Shown one piece after another: positions 48,869-61,085 of a stretch of DNA of 64,000 bases (its first letter is position 1; every line of letters begins with the position of its first letter). Location of the stretch: the NCBI GenBank assembly GCA_030490835.1, contig CM059975.1, positions 60,379,174-60,443,173 of the forward strand. The letters are read 5' to 3'. Made by a program: the position numbers and the translations under genes. The notes beneath the pieces are model-generated. The model did not search any database. It had not been told where the DNA came from and saw only the letters and a list, made by a program, of their open reading frames with translations. The DNA is from Annona cherimola. Taxonomy: Eukaryota > Streptophyta > Magnoliopsida > Magnoliales > Annonaceae.

Positions 48869-49140
48869 TTGCCCGCAAATTTGTTTTCTGTTTTCTACAT
48901 GCATATTAACATTGAGAAAAAACCCATTAAGATTAAATACCTAATTAAAAGAAAACAAAAGAAAATAGAACATATAAGTTATTTAAATTTTCTTAAAAAA
49001 GGGTTTGAGTGGATCTTGGAAGATCAAAGAAAGGTAAAATTAAGATTGGAACAATATTATAAAGATTATTTTAAAAATGAAAAAATGACTTATATGAATG
49101 GCAGAACGCTTTTATTTGGAAATCTCTAGTATCTTGGAAA
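48869..49140 (+). pseudogene. Start of a frame after the pararetroviral leader
   Basis: An 86-codon open frame is basic and rich in Lys and aromatic residues, with a KLRLEQYYKDYF stretch. It lies about 90 bases after the primer site, where the first pararetroviral gene would begin, and breaks off at about 49130. No domain is recognised. It suggests that the integrated copy crosses the genome origin. Confidence 0.4.
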
Positions 49141-49540
49141 CCCTTTTATTTGTCCAAAATCACTGTGGATTGGTCCCATTGAAAAATCAATGTAATAAAA
49201 TAATTTAATATTAAATATCAATTTTAAAATTATATTTTCAATATCTAGACCGTCTAAAATATCATTTATACATAGATAAATGATCCTATAAAGTATTATT
49301 ATATTCTAATATATGTGTAAATTTATCTAAGCATTTTTCATAATTTACATATGAATAATACTATTTTTCAACAAATGTGACCCATGAACATACTTGATTG
49401 AGATGAACCTTGGTTTTCTAGATAAACAAATAGTGTTAAATACAATGAATGGATTAAATTTTCCATCAATGATCAAAATTTTAAAATTTAAAAGGGTTAC
49501 ATGACTTTACTTCTATGTAACCAAAAAATGAAAAAATATA
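49141..49540. mobile_element. Dispersed AT-rich repeat (family R3), copy 1
   Basis: It aligns with 61207-61600 over most of its length (TAATAAAATAATTTAATAT, CTAAGCATTTTTCATAATTT, CTTCTATGTAAC). No coding sequence. Probably a MITE or a solo fragment of one. Confidence 0.55.
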
Positions 49541-50877
49541 TATATGATGTAAGTAACAACCGAGTGTAGGATCATTATCCTTTTAGGAATTATGCAATAC
49601 TTTTATTGGTAGTTTGGGAGAACAAAATTTAATTAGCAGAAGAAAGGCCCTTCTGGTGATTGCTGCCTATCTGTCAAAATGGGCTCACAAGTGCCCGAAA
49701 AGAAATCAGCTTTTTTTTTTGTGGCAACTTCAAGTAAACAAGCCATCAGCCCTAGCAAAGGAAAGCCAAATCTAACAATCTTGTAGCTGTTCTTATGTCC
49801 CTATAATCTTAGATTTTTTTTTAAAATCACTTACTCGTTGTTGCAAGTATATGGTATTGAATACTTCCTTGCAAAGAAGTATACTGGGATCTCCAAACAC
49901 ATGACAAGCACATATTAGACAGGTCCGTCATCAGTGTGGTGTATGGATAGAGAAATATGATTTACCTCTTTCTTGTCATTTTTTTTTTTTTTGCGGCAAT
50001 AACAGTTTGGGGAAATGAGTAATGCAGCCAGCTCCACAGAGACGTCCATGCATCCCCTTGTGTGTGTTTGTGTTTGTATGTGTATGTTGTTTTTAAAAAT
50101 TTTAAATCTTTTGTCCAAAGTCTTAGCTGTTTTTTTGTTTAGCATCATTATTTTTTCGTATTACCAAAATTTACTCTCGTTGGGAGCTCATATTATGTAA
50201 CAAATTAGCATCTTTTATTAGTGAAATATAACTTTTTTTCAAAAATGTTACAGTATATAATAGTTTCTAATACATGCGATTTTTGGAATCGTAAATAAAT
50301 GCATATGTATAAACATGATAAATGGTTTAATTTGGAAAAACATTTTAAAACAAATAGGGGATGCATGCACATCTCCATGCAATTGCCCCAAGGATTTTGC
50401 TTTGGTTTTAAGGAATTTAATTGAGGACGATGTTCTTGATGCCTATTATCGTTGAAAATTGCATGATTGGATTCAGGGTGATACTCTCGACACTCATTCT
50501 GGATTTATTTTTTAGTTAACAGAACTGAACACAGTTATTTATTTGGTAAAAAGGACCTTTCAAAACTGATCTGTGTGGGGTTTTTTCGCTGGTTTATGAC
50601 TTGAAGGATGTTTACATTAAAATATCAGAGGGATGTTAACATTCAATAGTACGAATGTGTAATACGTGCACGTTTTTTGATAAACTCTGATGAGAATGAA
50701 ATTTGTTCTGTAAAAAACTTATCTCAGATCCAAGATGTGTATTCTATCTTTCAGATCATTATGAATGCAATTTAGGTAATGTTAACATTAATGAGTGCTT
50801 TTTTTAGATTTTTCAGATTTTAACTTGAAAAGAAATATGCCATAAAGTTATTTTTAGGAATGAAATGAATTGAATTA
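49541..50877. other. Intergenic stretch without recognised genes
   Basis: Contains a poly-T run (49979-49992) and a TGTGTGTTTGTG-type simple repeat (50060-50090). No domain seen in the short frames. Confidence 0.5.
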
Positions 50878-50880
50878 TAT

Positions 50881-51154
50881 GGGTGTGTTTGGCAATGTGC
50901 AGAAAATTAAAACTTTTCAATCTAAAACTTTTCACTCTCCATAACTACCATATTTTTTAATTATTTTTTCACATTTTTCTATACAACTACCGTAGTTTTC
51001 AATCATTTCTATACAACTAACCACATAACTAACCTATCCATTTTAACTTTATCTTCTTTACTCTTCATCATTACCCCTATCATATCACATCATTTGACAA
51101 CTTTCATTCTTCGAACCTTTTCATCATAAGTTTTATCCATTCCCAAAAACACCC
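50881..51154. mobile_element. Tourist-like MITE
   Basis: 274 bp, ends GGGTGTGTTTGG and CCCAAAAACACCC, TAT duplication on both sides (50878-50880, 51155-51157). The interior matches the 39652 and 43152 copies. Confidence 0.88.
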
Positions 51155-51379
51155 TATATTTCATCTTTTACGCTTTTGTTTTTTAGTTCATCGTTCAACG
51201 GATGAAAGTGTCTGTACACATGTTTAGGTAGAACTACTAGAGTTTCAGCCATCAAGCGAACTGCAAAGATGATGAAAAATATAGAAGGGCAGTCTGGTGC
51301 ATTAAGCTCTGGTTATCTGCGGGGTCTAGGGAAGGGTCAAACTACTTAGTGTCTATCACACAATATACCTTACGAAGAA

Positions 51380-51780
51380 GAGGAGTGATTCTATTAGCCC
51401 GGGCTAAGTAAATGGCCCACTTAGCCCACCTCAAAAAACCTATTTAAAACAACTTTTTTTTATTTTTTTCTTTATACACTTGTTTATCTAAGTGTATTTA
51501 ACATATAGACCAAGTTTTACCATTTTTGGAAATGTGCATATATTTTTTTTAGATTTTTGAAAATAAGGGTATTTTAAATGCATATATACACATAGATGTT
51601 TGAAAATCTCAAAAAAATAGATAAACATATTCAAAAATGGTAAAACTTGGTCTATATGTTAAATACACTTAGATAAACAAGTACATGAAAAAAAAAGTAA
51701 AAAAAATTTATTGTAAATAGGTTTTTTGAGGTGGGTTAAGTGGGCCATTTACTTAGCCCGGGCTAATAGAATCACTCCTC
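51380..51780. mobile_element. Mutator-like foldback MITE, GAGGAGTGAT end type (copy f)
   Basis: Ends GAGGAGTGATTCTATTAGCC and its exact inverse, continuing CGGGCTAAGTAAATGG. Perfect 9-bp duplication TACGAAGAA (51371-51379 and 51781-51789). The inner arms carry TTATCTAAGTGTATTTAACA and AGTTTTACCATTTTTGGA with their inverses. The best-preserved copy of this end type, hence probably the youngest. Confidence 0.93.
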
Positions 51781-51984
51781 TACGAAGAAAGGTTTATTCC
51801 AGTATTCAAAGCCGTGACCTCCTAAGTCATATGACAACAACTTTTACATTTGTGACCAAGGCTTTCCTAAAAATAATGAAAATATAAGAACTTTAACTGC
51901 AACATCAGTTTATTCCATATTATTGAATTAGGAAGAGCATAGCGTTTGTCTTTATAAAGTCTAGTATTAATGAAGACTTAAGTT

Positions 51985-52450
51985 ATATAGAAGTGATTTT
52001 GTGTAGCCCATTTATTTTTCTCACCTTGATGATTTATAAGAAACCTACTCTATCCATCATATTTAACTTCATTAGTTTAGCTAAGAGACATTTTCATCCA
52101 ATCTAAAGATGTGTGTTGACCACATTTGTTTAATAATATATATATTTATATTCATATATGACTTATGAAAATTGTTTAGTTCTATTCATACATGCATTGG
52201 AATATAACAATACTTCATAGAATCTATTATTTACATTTTTGATAATGCTATTTTATACAATTAGATGCTGAAAATAAATTTTAAAATTGATATTTATCAT
52301 AAATTATTTATTACATTGATTTTACGCATTTTCAGAAAGGGCCCTTGCAAGATGATCTTAAACAAACGATAAGTAATATAATGATGCTAAATATAATAGA
52401 AGGAGTAGATTTTTCATTAATCATCAAGGTGAGAAAAATGATTGGTTTAC
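51985..52450. mobile_element. Family R3-like repeat, diverged
   Basis: The left end GTTATATAGAAGTGATTTT is the inverse of the right end of the 61200 copy. Inner segments (GATGCTAAATATAATAGAAG, TTCATTAATCATC) match 49430-49470 and 61510-61550. It is probably a copy with inverted arms. The frame 52345-52599 shows no recognised domain. Confidence 0.4.
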
Positions 52451-52646
52451 ATGGAAGTGGGGTTTTATATAAGCAGAAGTCATTAATAAGTGCACTAAAA
52501 AGACTGTTGGTATGTCACTGGCGCGAAACATCTGTTGCATATGACATTTATATTTCATGTTTCATGCTTTCTTTAAGTTCACTAATTCCCATATGCTAGT
52601 GGCAGGACCCATACAGTTGTTACCATCAAATTAATCATGAGCCGAA

Positions 52647-52785
52647 ACAAGGAAATACAACAAGCGGACAATTGTGTTAAAAATTTCTTTTTGTAAGAAG
52701 ACATTCAGAATGTGCTTTGATATTGTTGTATTATAATGAATTACTTTAAAAAGTTTATTATGGAAATCAAAATGTATAATGTATT
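52647..52785. repeat. First part of a tandem duplication, split by LTR-A
   Basis: Starts ACAAGGAAATACAACAAGCG and matches 59569-59700. The unit continues at 59422-59568, on the far side of the LTR-A insertion. Bases 52781-52785 (GTATT) are the insertion's target duplication. Confidence 0.8.
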
Positions 52786-55700
52786 TGTGGGGCTCCAACT
52801 CGAGACGTCACATCCTGAGTCTTACTCCAAGATCTTATCGATTGGTAAATGTGAATTAGGATTGTTGCCTTGATCACGCGACGGGTTCTTAATTGGATCT
52901 TGTCCAAATTTTTTTTTTTCATTTCATTTCTTTTCCTTCATCATTTCATTTCTTTACATTTCACTTCATTCATCTTATAAGTTGGCAGTTATCATTAACT
53001 GCGTATACCATTCATAGACTTCCATCCTATTCTTCTACATTAAAGGTCCTCTTGACATAATCATGATATTTTCATTCCATACATACATACATTCATTCCA
53101 TGTCAATAAGATACCCAATCCTTGATGGATATCAAGCTCTGTGATATCAAGCCTTTTCATTCCATGTCGATAACAAGTATCCATTAACTCTTAGCATACA
53201 AGCACTTATCATTTAAGACATTTCTTGTCTCAGTCATATCATATCTATACAAGGCATTTACAATATAATCTTTTACTTTCTCAATCATATAGGATACCAA
53301 ACTCTGTGTTATCATATCCACCTTTCGTGGTGTAAGGTTGCTTTTCCTTACGCATTCAAATTATATTTGAACAATCGACCATTTTATCATAAACGTAATC
53401 CCTAAATCACAATAGGGCATTTATTCATATTTTATATACAAAGTGTTGGTCCCGAGTTAATGGCAATTACCCAAGAGGGGAGGCGTGAATTGGGTATTTA
53501 AAAATTTAAAATTTTAATTAGAGATTTTACCCCGGTTTAGTTTAAACCCCTTTAATGAAAAAAATAGAAAGCAATAAGATAATGAAAGCGAAAATGAAAA
53601 ACAGTAGACAAGATTTATAGTGGTTCGGACAACCTTTCCCTACTCCACTCTTCCAAGCTCACACTCCTTTGTGACTTGGGTTCCACTATGTATTTCGCGA
53701 ATACAACTAGAGTCTCCGCTCTCTTTTAGATTCTAGCTCTAGGGGGCATATACAACCAGAGCCTCTGCTCTCTTCTAGATTCTAGCTCTAGGGGGCATGT
53801 ATAACAAGCAACACAAGTAGGTGAAGAGTTACACTCCAATCACAACCCTACTTGCTATATCTTGGTTTGAAACACTGAACTCAAACCAAGCACCAAAATC
53901 AAATAACAAGATGAAATAGAAGAAATCTACACTTTACAGATTTGTGTAGAGAGTTTCAGCTCGAGGAAGAATCTGTAGAAGCAACGAATCGTATTGCGTT
54001 GAAGCAAACAACAACTTTGAAGCTTGTTCTTCCTTTGAAAGTGTATAGATCACTCAATTGTAGAGAAAAGTGGATTGAAACTCTTAGTAGCACTTCTTTC
54101 ATCTTTTTCAGCTCTATCTTGTATATTTCCACGTTTTCTTGAGTGTCTATATATAGAGGAGGGAGAATTTTGAACGTTATAGAGTCGGTTGGCGCGTAAT
54201 AAATGTTCCAACGTTCAAAAATTCAAACGTTACGCCTCCAAGTCGCAGGTGGAGTCAACTTCGTGTGCGACTTCACCCAAGTCGCATGTTGGAGTCGACT
54301 TCGTGTGCGACTTCAGCTGTTCTTCAGTTTCCAAGTCTGTCCTCTGGGTCGACTTGGTCTGAGACTTGTCTTCAAGTCGATTTTGGAGTCGACTTCAGGT
54401 GTGACTTTGCTTCTTTCTTTTGCCAACTTTGTTGAAGTGTCTCTTGCTTGCTTAACTTCTTCTTCTTGTCTTGTTTTTCAATTTCTTTGAGCTTACTTGT
54501 ACAAAATCCTTTTTCTTTAAGCTTGGAGAACTTGTCGAACTTAAATCTTGTATGAGCAATTCCAACTTTGGTTTGGGATGATCGAATTCATGTACCTTGC
54601 TTGCTTTAAACTTGAATTGGTCTTCATATATTAAGTTTGATTCAAGTTTATCTTGAAGTCAGCTTGTCCTTCAACTTGATCTTGAAATTTTGTCCTGCCA
54701 AGTTGAAATTGATGCTGAAGTCGACTTTGCCTACGACTTCACCCAAGTCGCATGTGGAGTCGACTTCGGTTGCGACTTCAGAAGTTTTGCTACCCAATTT
54801 CAACGCTGGAAGGAAATTGCTGCTTGAAGTCGATACTGGAGTCGACTTCATCTGCGACTTCACCCAAGTCGCTAGTGGAGTCGACTTCATCTGCGACTTT
54901 GGTTGTTCTGCTCTCCAAAATCAACGCTGGAAGAAAAGTGTCCTTTGAAGTCGAAGATGGAGTCGACTTGAGAGATCGACTTGGCCTAAGTCGATGTCTG
55001 AGTCGACGTGAGCTGCGACTTGACTTGTTCTGTTTTGTATATTTCATTTTTATAACTTTGAACATTTGCACAAAACTCATTAGTAGCTAATATTTACTCA
55101 AATTGAGTTGTTAATCATCAAAACACATGGTTTGGATATTTTTTTATTAATTGTTTCCAACACAAAGGACTACAAACCTTTGAAAATTCTTTTTTTCTTT
55201 CCTTAGTATGAACATGTCTTTCATCACTTGAATTTTTCTTGCACTTTTCTAAGGGGGAAAAACAAAACATGTGTCGAAACTCAATAAGCAAGCATCTTTC
55301 ATTCTCGTTTAAATGCATTTCTCTCCATTTGATAGAAGACACTTAGCAAGTGGTCAACTACCAACGGAACAGAAACCTTTTCATAAATCATTCATGGAAA
55401 CCATTCATAAACCATTCATGTAAACCCAATTTTTGGCATTTCATAAACATCGGATGTGCAAATGCATTATTTCCATTCATGACATAATCCTTCATGTGAG
55501 GGTACGCTAGCTCGGGGAATATCCTTTCATAACATGATCCTTTCCATCCTTGGTGCCGGACTTGTCCGACTTGGCCTCGTCAAGGGGGACATCCGGTTCT
55601 CTTACTACCTCGATTAGCCTGTTTGATTTCCATTCCATGCATGACTTTTAGTCACCCCGACATTATATACCTCTTACATATGACAACTTGTCATTCTCAT

Positions 55701-58700
55701 GTAGAGAATTCTTTGCACCATCCATTTGAATATCATATTGAAGAAACATCATTCAAATTCATGCTGACATGCTATTTTCAAATAGAGAAGAATATATTCA
55801 ATCATTTTATTGAAATCAGTAATCAATTCGTAACAAGAGATAAAGGGATGACCATCCTTAAATAACTTTAGAAATATTCAAGTAAAACAACTTGAAAACA
55901 CTTTAGCATTTGAGAATAAAATGTCATCTTCAAAAGTCCTGCTTGCTTACCTATGACAATCCTTTTGCGCCTTCCTTCCGTTCCTCGCCTTTTCCTAGAC
56001 AAGTAAACATGATTACCTTATACATTTTCATCATATGTTGTGCTTGTATGCCTTGTCTTTTTCTTCAATTCACATATACGTGTCATATGGGTTTAATATC
56101 ATGTGGTCCATAACACATTAACTTTAAATTATTCTTTTTTTGGAATGCATATCCATCTTCACCCTTGTCAATGGTCACATATTGACTTACTCATAGGTCT
56201 TTTAACAACCACATAACTATGTATTCTTAGTTAGTGGTTCGTTTTCTTCATTCCATTCATATATCTCAATAACATAGGCATATATATGCCATAGGGTTTT
56301 TAACTTACATTTAATCCCAAGCAAGTTAATTTTAAACACCTTTCTCTATTAATACATCACATCTTTTAACATTCATAATGCATATTCACGTCTATATAAC
56401 CTTCATGCTTGGTCGATCTTTTCTCCATTCAACCCTAAGTCTAGGGTTTTCAATCTTTTGCATTTATCACTTGTTCCCAACCCTTATGTGATCTTAAACT
56501 ATAGGTGACCTTGAGTAATTCAACTTTATTCCATTTTTCTTTGAGATGAACACTTTCAACTCTTAAGTCACATATATTTTTACATTTTTCAATAATGAGT
56601 CATTCACTTGACTCAATATCCTAGCCTAGGGCATTTAATCTCCTTTTAATCATTCAAAACACTTGGGTAACACTTACTTGAGACCTCAACAATCAAGTTC
56701 AAGCAAGGTTTCTCAAATTCATATTTTTTAAGTCACATGTATATTCCATATGATTTCTATTAGCTTACATAACCCACTTGTATTTCAAGTTGAGTGTTCA
56801 TACATAGTAAATAGCTTATATATATCATATCATCCATTCATTCATTTTTAATATCCGTATGTAGGGTAAACTTTTATACACATCATAATCTTTTATTAAA
56901 TTATCATATGGAGGTTCATTACCTTCCATTTGTCATTTTTCACATATTTTTCATATTTCATACGTCAGTGCTCATTTTAGACACGTATTTGACATCCTAG
57001 GCTTCATATATTAATCTCAAAATTTGAGATTATAATAAATCATCTAAACAGAAACATAATCATGCATTTTATCATAATTTCATGCATTTTTGTATTTTAG
57101 CAAATCACATAAGTCATTTATCATTCATCAATACATATCCTTCCATATATACCCATCTTACAACACATATCTTATGTATTTCTTAAAATTTTTTAAAATA
57201 TAAAATTGCATCATAATTCAGCATGATTAAAACCCTTAATTAACACATAATTTAAGGTATATTTATGAAATTTTAATCCATTTATTATAGGGTTCCAAAA
57301 CAACAACTTTGGGACACGTTTTACACACTTTCAATGTCTTTTTCGATACTTAAATCAAAACAGATTTTTAATCCATAAATTCTAGCAATTAATCATGCTT
57401 TTATTATCCCAAATTTAGGTTAATATCACATATTTAAAATCCATAAATTGGTTGCTTCCAAAACAACAGCTTTCATACGTGTTTTGGGTACCCTTTGCAC
57501 CCCTCTTTGGACATCCATGTGTGTGCCCCTAAAAATCAGATTTAGGGCAAACCTTCCCAAGCCATTTTGGACGTCTTAAGTACCCTTAATTTAGGGTGAT
57601 TTACCCTCTAAATCATCCATAAATCATTAGCACAATTCATGCTTCATACATATCTTAAAAATATGAAAATTGGGTCATATAAGTAACCCTAAGTTCCATC
57701 ATTTCTAAAATTCATAACTTATGCCCAAATCAACATATATAATTCATAAAGGCATGAATCATAATCTAATCATGGTAATTAATCAAAACAGCAACATTAA
57801 AACAGGAATTAAAAGAATTCCAACTAGGTTATTAACCCATAATCATCTTTAACATCCATCTTAACTTCTTTAAACCCTTAAATTCATTTATATCATTCAA
57901 TCCTCATTCAATACCCTAATCAAGGGCATCGTAAATCATATTTTAACGGTTCATTATGAATCAAATTCATGACCCATAATTTGAGGTGAGAAACTTAGGA
58001 TTAAAGAACCCAAAACATGAAGTATACTTACTTGAATCTAAGCAACTTTGATTCCAAACTTTCCTAACTTGGATTCTTCCCTTTTCTTTCTCTTTTTACT
58101 TCTCCTTTTCTCCTCTTTTTCCTCCTTTTCTTGCTGGTTGGGTTCGTTCTTGCTGCTGCCCTGCTTGGAGGATTTTTCTCCTCAAAATTTTCTCTCGTTA
58201 ACCTCTTGCTTGGAACGTCCAATGCCCTTCTTATATCCTTCATTTTCTAGATTTTTTGGCCCACTTGCCATATCATTTGGATGGTAATTTAAAGCATGCT
58301 TATCCCTTGTTGACATGACACATTCACATCCAAGTAAAATGGGTAATTATCATATATAGAAAATCATCAAATCATAGCTCATTTAGGGCCTACCTTGTTG
58401 TCCACTATTCATCACGTCCACGTAGCCTTGATTTTGCATCTTTTTCCACAAAAACCAACCTTGATTTAATGGCAATTACTTACCCTAGCTTCCTAGGTCA
58501 TTTAGATGCACATTTTGTATTTTTAAAAAATCAAGAATTCCATACTTATCAAGCTTGGGCGTCCCTTGATGTGCCACCTTTCCAAGCCTCCTCAAGGCTA
58601 TACCCATAGCCGTTAAGCCAAGCATTAACTATTTGATATTATCATAGATTTTATCATTTAAAGAAATCCACAAAATCAAGCCAAAAACACCCTCGACACC

Positions 58701-59416
58701 TCATATGGAGCCATAAATCCTTCATTAACTCTATTACTTTATCATAAATGCTCATGTCACTTTTTAACTCAAAAGTCAAAGCCTCTTTGTCCTTTTGTGA
58801 TTAAAAATTTTCTTATGATAATTATCTTAATCAAAACCATCCATAAAATTCACCATATCGTTTTAACCGTTCATGACAAATTTCATCCCAAAATGACCTT
58901 TCTAGCATAAGTTATGACCATTTGAAATTGTCCTTTGGATTTGGATGAAAATAATTAATTATCATCCTAATCTCATCATAATTTTTATATTCCAATCCCT
59001 TCATAAGGTTGGGCACATCATCATGTGCTTATATTTTAAATTTTACCTCATTCTGCCTTATAGGCGTCAAGTTATGAATTTTCTAACATTTATCACCTTA
59101 AATTCATAATTATCACCATAACCTCCATCAAATAAATCATAACAAATGGGATAATTATTCATAACATATCCACATTTTCTAACCATCATTGGGTCTCTTT
59201 AATCACATAATCCACATTGAGCTACAGTGATTAACTTAATCACCTTGCTTAATCGGTTACCTTAACCCCATTCATCTAAATTAAAAGACACAAAAGTTAA
59301 TATCTCCCATGCCAATGTGGATTAACTTAAACCCTCCATCTCTTGGAATTTTCCAAGTTCTTCCTTGTACAAATTTGAAGTTCCTTCATTAGGCTTAAAA
59401 TAATCGGGGTTTCACA
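52786..59416 (-). mobile_element. LTR-A solo LTR (4.9 kb net), interrupted by a copia solo LTR
   Basis: On the minus strand it starts TGTGAAACCCCG at 59416 and ends CCAACTCGAGACGTC-complement...CCCCACA at 52786. Perfect 5-bp duplication GTATT (52781-52785 and 59417-59421). Subtracting the nested LTR and its duplication leaves about 4.9 kb, nearly twice the copy at 9935. A TATA-like ATATAAGAAGGG (near 58230, minus strand) is followed by a purine-rich leader. I find no gag, pol, primer site or second LTR. The T/C-rich frame 58048-58287 is the reverse of that leader, not a gene. Confidence 0.85.
53444..55162 (-). mobile_element. Solo LTR of the copia family
   Basis: 1719 bp between TGTTGGTCCCGAG and GTTTCCAACA, the reverse of the 14021-15729 LTR including the GTCGAC repeats. 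Perfect 5-bp duplication CAAAG (53439-53443 and 55163-55167). There is no internal region, so an element inserted here and recombined out. The short frames inside (for example 54203-54490, 54637-54948) read through the repeat array and are not genes. Confidence 0.93.
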
Positions 59417-59421
59417 GTATT

Positions 59422-59831
59422 TGATCAAACACTTCAAATTGGAAAAACTGGAAATGAAAATAGTGCTATGATTTTCACAATGCAAACTTTCCCTTTTTGT
59501 TGATAGTAAATAGTAGGAAATGTTGCTTAACTAGTTGTAGGATTATGTTAATTACTTATAGGATTACCACAAGGAAATACAACAAGCGGACAATCATGTT
59601 AAAACTTTCCTTTTGTAATAAGACAACTTGCTTTGATATTGTTGTTGTATAATGCATTGCTTTAAAAGTTTTTCATACAAATCGAAACTTATAATGTATT
59701 TGGCAGACACTTTAAAATGGAAAAACTAGAAATGAAAGTAGTGTCATGATATTCACAATGCAGACCCGCACATTTCGTTGATAGTATAGTTAATAGGAAA
59801 TGTTGCTCAACTAGTTGTAGGATTATGTAAA
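59422..59831. repeat. Rest of tandem unit 1 and complete unit 2
   Basis: 59422-59568 completes the unit begun at 52647. 59569-59831 is the second unit (ACAAGGAAATACAACAAGCG...TGTAGGATTATGT). The unit is about 285 bp, with a handful of differences. Confidence 0.75.
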
Positions 59832-60230
59832 GGAGCTTGATTATATACATCGTGATGCATTTTAGGCTAAAATACGACATTTATTTATTTTTACAGTTAG
59901 TTATATTTTTTGATTTTTTCTTCATAAACATGTTTTTTTAAGCTTATTTAATCTGTATACCAAGTTTTATCATTTTACAATATTTTTACATATTTATTTT
60001 ATTTTTAAAAATTCAAGTTTTTTAAAAAATGAAAAATGACTTAAATGCCCTGCAATTGATGCTTTTTTAAAAATAAAAAATAAATAAAAAATATTATAAA
60101 ATGAAAAAATTGATATTGCATATACTTAGAAAAACATGTTTATGAAGAAAACATTAAATAGAAATAAAAATAAAATAAAAAATATTGTATTTTAGCTTAA
60201 AATACATTATGGTGTGTATAATCATGCTCC
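59832..60230. mobile_element. Mutator-like foldback MITE, GGAGCTTGATTATA end type (copy g)
   Basis: The end GGAGCTTGATTATATACA pairs with TGTATAATCATGCTCC. Flanks TTATGTAAA and TTAAGTAAA (8 of 9). The terminal module (GCATTTTAGGCTAAAATACG) differs from the other types, while the inner arm keeps CTTATTTAATCTGTATACCA and AGTTTTATCATTTT. Confidence 0.82.
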
Positions 60231-60239
60231 TTAAGTAAA

Positions 60240-60493
60240 AGGGTGCTAAACTTGTTAGCTTGGGCTTGTGGGCAGAATTATATTTTATTTACGTACAAAT
60301 CTACATTTTTTTGAGATCATACTAGTTTACAATTTGATTTAATGTAAAAGGGTACTGGCTCGACCGTTAATTTTTTAAATTCAGAAAAAATGCTAATAAT
60401 AACTTGTTGGTATGCAAATTAAATACGTTCAGGTTCACATTTAGATGAAAAAATATGGAACTGCTCAACCGGGCTAATAAGATCATTGTCCTA
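60240..60493. mobile_element. Decayed foldback MITE, GAGGAGTGAT end type
   Basis: The right end CCGGGCTAATAAGATCATTG and the left part TTGTTAGCTTGGGCTTG match the end module of copies a, b, d and f. The inner arms are largely lost. Confidence 0.45.
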
Positions 60494-60538
60494 TGTGGAA
60501 GGGTACTGATCTTAGTAGTCCTTCAGTTGAATGACTAC

Positions 60539-61085
60539 TTTTTTTTTGATGAAAGGATTCTATTCAAAAGGATTGCAAGTCCAGAAAAAGATTATTTACA
60601 ATGAAATTAGGTGGGTTTTACCACTAAGATATATAGTCATAACTGTTTGATGTCACAAACTCAGCAATAGAATGAGCCACTTCATTTCCTGCCCGAAGAA
60701 CATGTGTGAATTTCAGATGTATGGTAGCAGAAACCTTAGCATGAATTTCTTGGAGAATAATTTCAACCTCCGATGGAATAGTACTCTCCTTCTTCAAAAA
60801 AGATATTAATATCAAGCAGTCGCTTTCAATAATCAAACCTTAGATAGCTAGATCCATTCCCCAATTAATCCATGTTTGATCGCCATTGCTTCCATTAACA
60901 AAGAATCAGTCATTCCCTCAATTCTTCATCCCTTTGCCGCTAGAAACATTCCTTTTTCATTTCTTAACACCGCCTCCGGTCCCATACTTCTTTCTCGTAT
61001 TTATCCTTCCATCCACGTTGATTTTTAGCCAACCCCCTTCATGTTTCTCCCATCTTGTTTCAATCATTTGATGGGCTCTACTTTT
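60539..61085 (-). mobile_element. 5'-truncated LINE with RNase H-like domain
   Basis: A poly-T run (60539-60549) marks the poly(A) tail of a minus-strand insertion. Flanks AGTTGAATGACTAC (60525-60538) and AGTTGAATGGCTAC (61086-61099) are a 14-bp target duplication with one mismatch. The minus-strand frame 60836-60624 reads IIESDCLILISFL and HVLRAGNEVAHSIAEF, the C-terminal RNase H-like domain of plant L1 elements. Frame-shifted upstream pieces include VDG, GTG and MTDSLLMEAMA. Only the last half kilobase of the LINE was inserted. Confidence 0.85.

Larger units (their letters stand above)
43590..49140 (+). mobile_element. Endogenous pararetrovirus (Caulimoviridae-like), degenerate
   Basis: There are no LTRs. 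The region has an AT-rich polyprotein section, then reverse transcriptase and RNase H without an integrase. A downstream region follows, then a leader with a degenerate tRNA-Met primer site (48772-48783), then the start of another frame (48869-49129). RT without integrase plus a Met primer site indicates Caulimoviridae. Stops and frameshifts are dense, so nothing full-length can be made. The genus is unresolved; a second frame downstream of pol would fit florendoviruses. Both outer limits are approximate. Confidence 0.72.

Noticed and set aside
48869..49129. An independent small host gene
   Set aside because: Its position right after the pararetroviral leader and its base composition fit a viral remnant better, and no promoter or intron signal of its own is visible.
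52345..52599. 84-codon frame as a host exon
   Set aside because: Its first third matches the dispersed R3 repeat and the rest has no domain or splice context.
58048..58287. 79-codon hydrophobic frame
   Set aside because: It is the reverse complement of the purine-rich leader of the LTR-A element.
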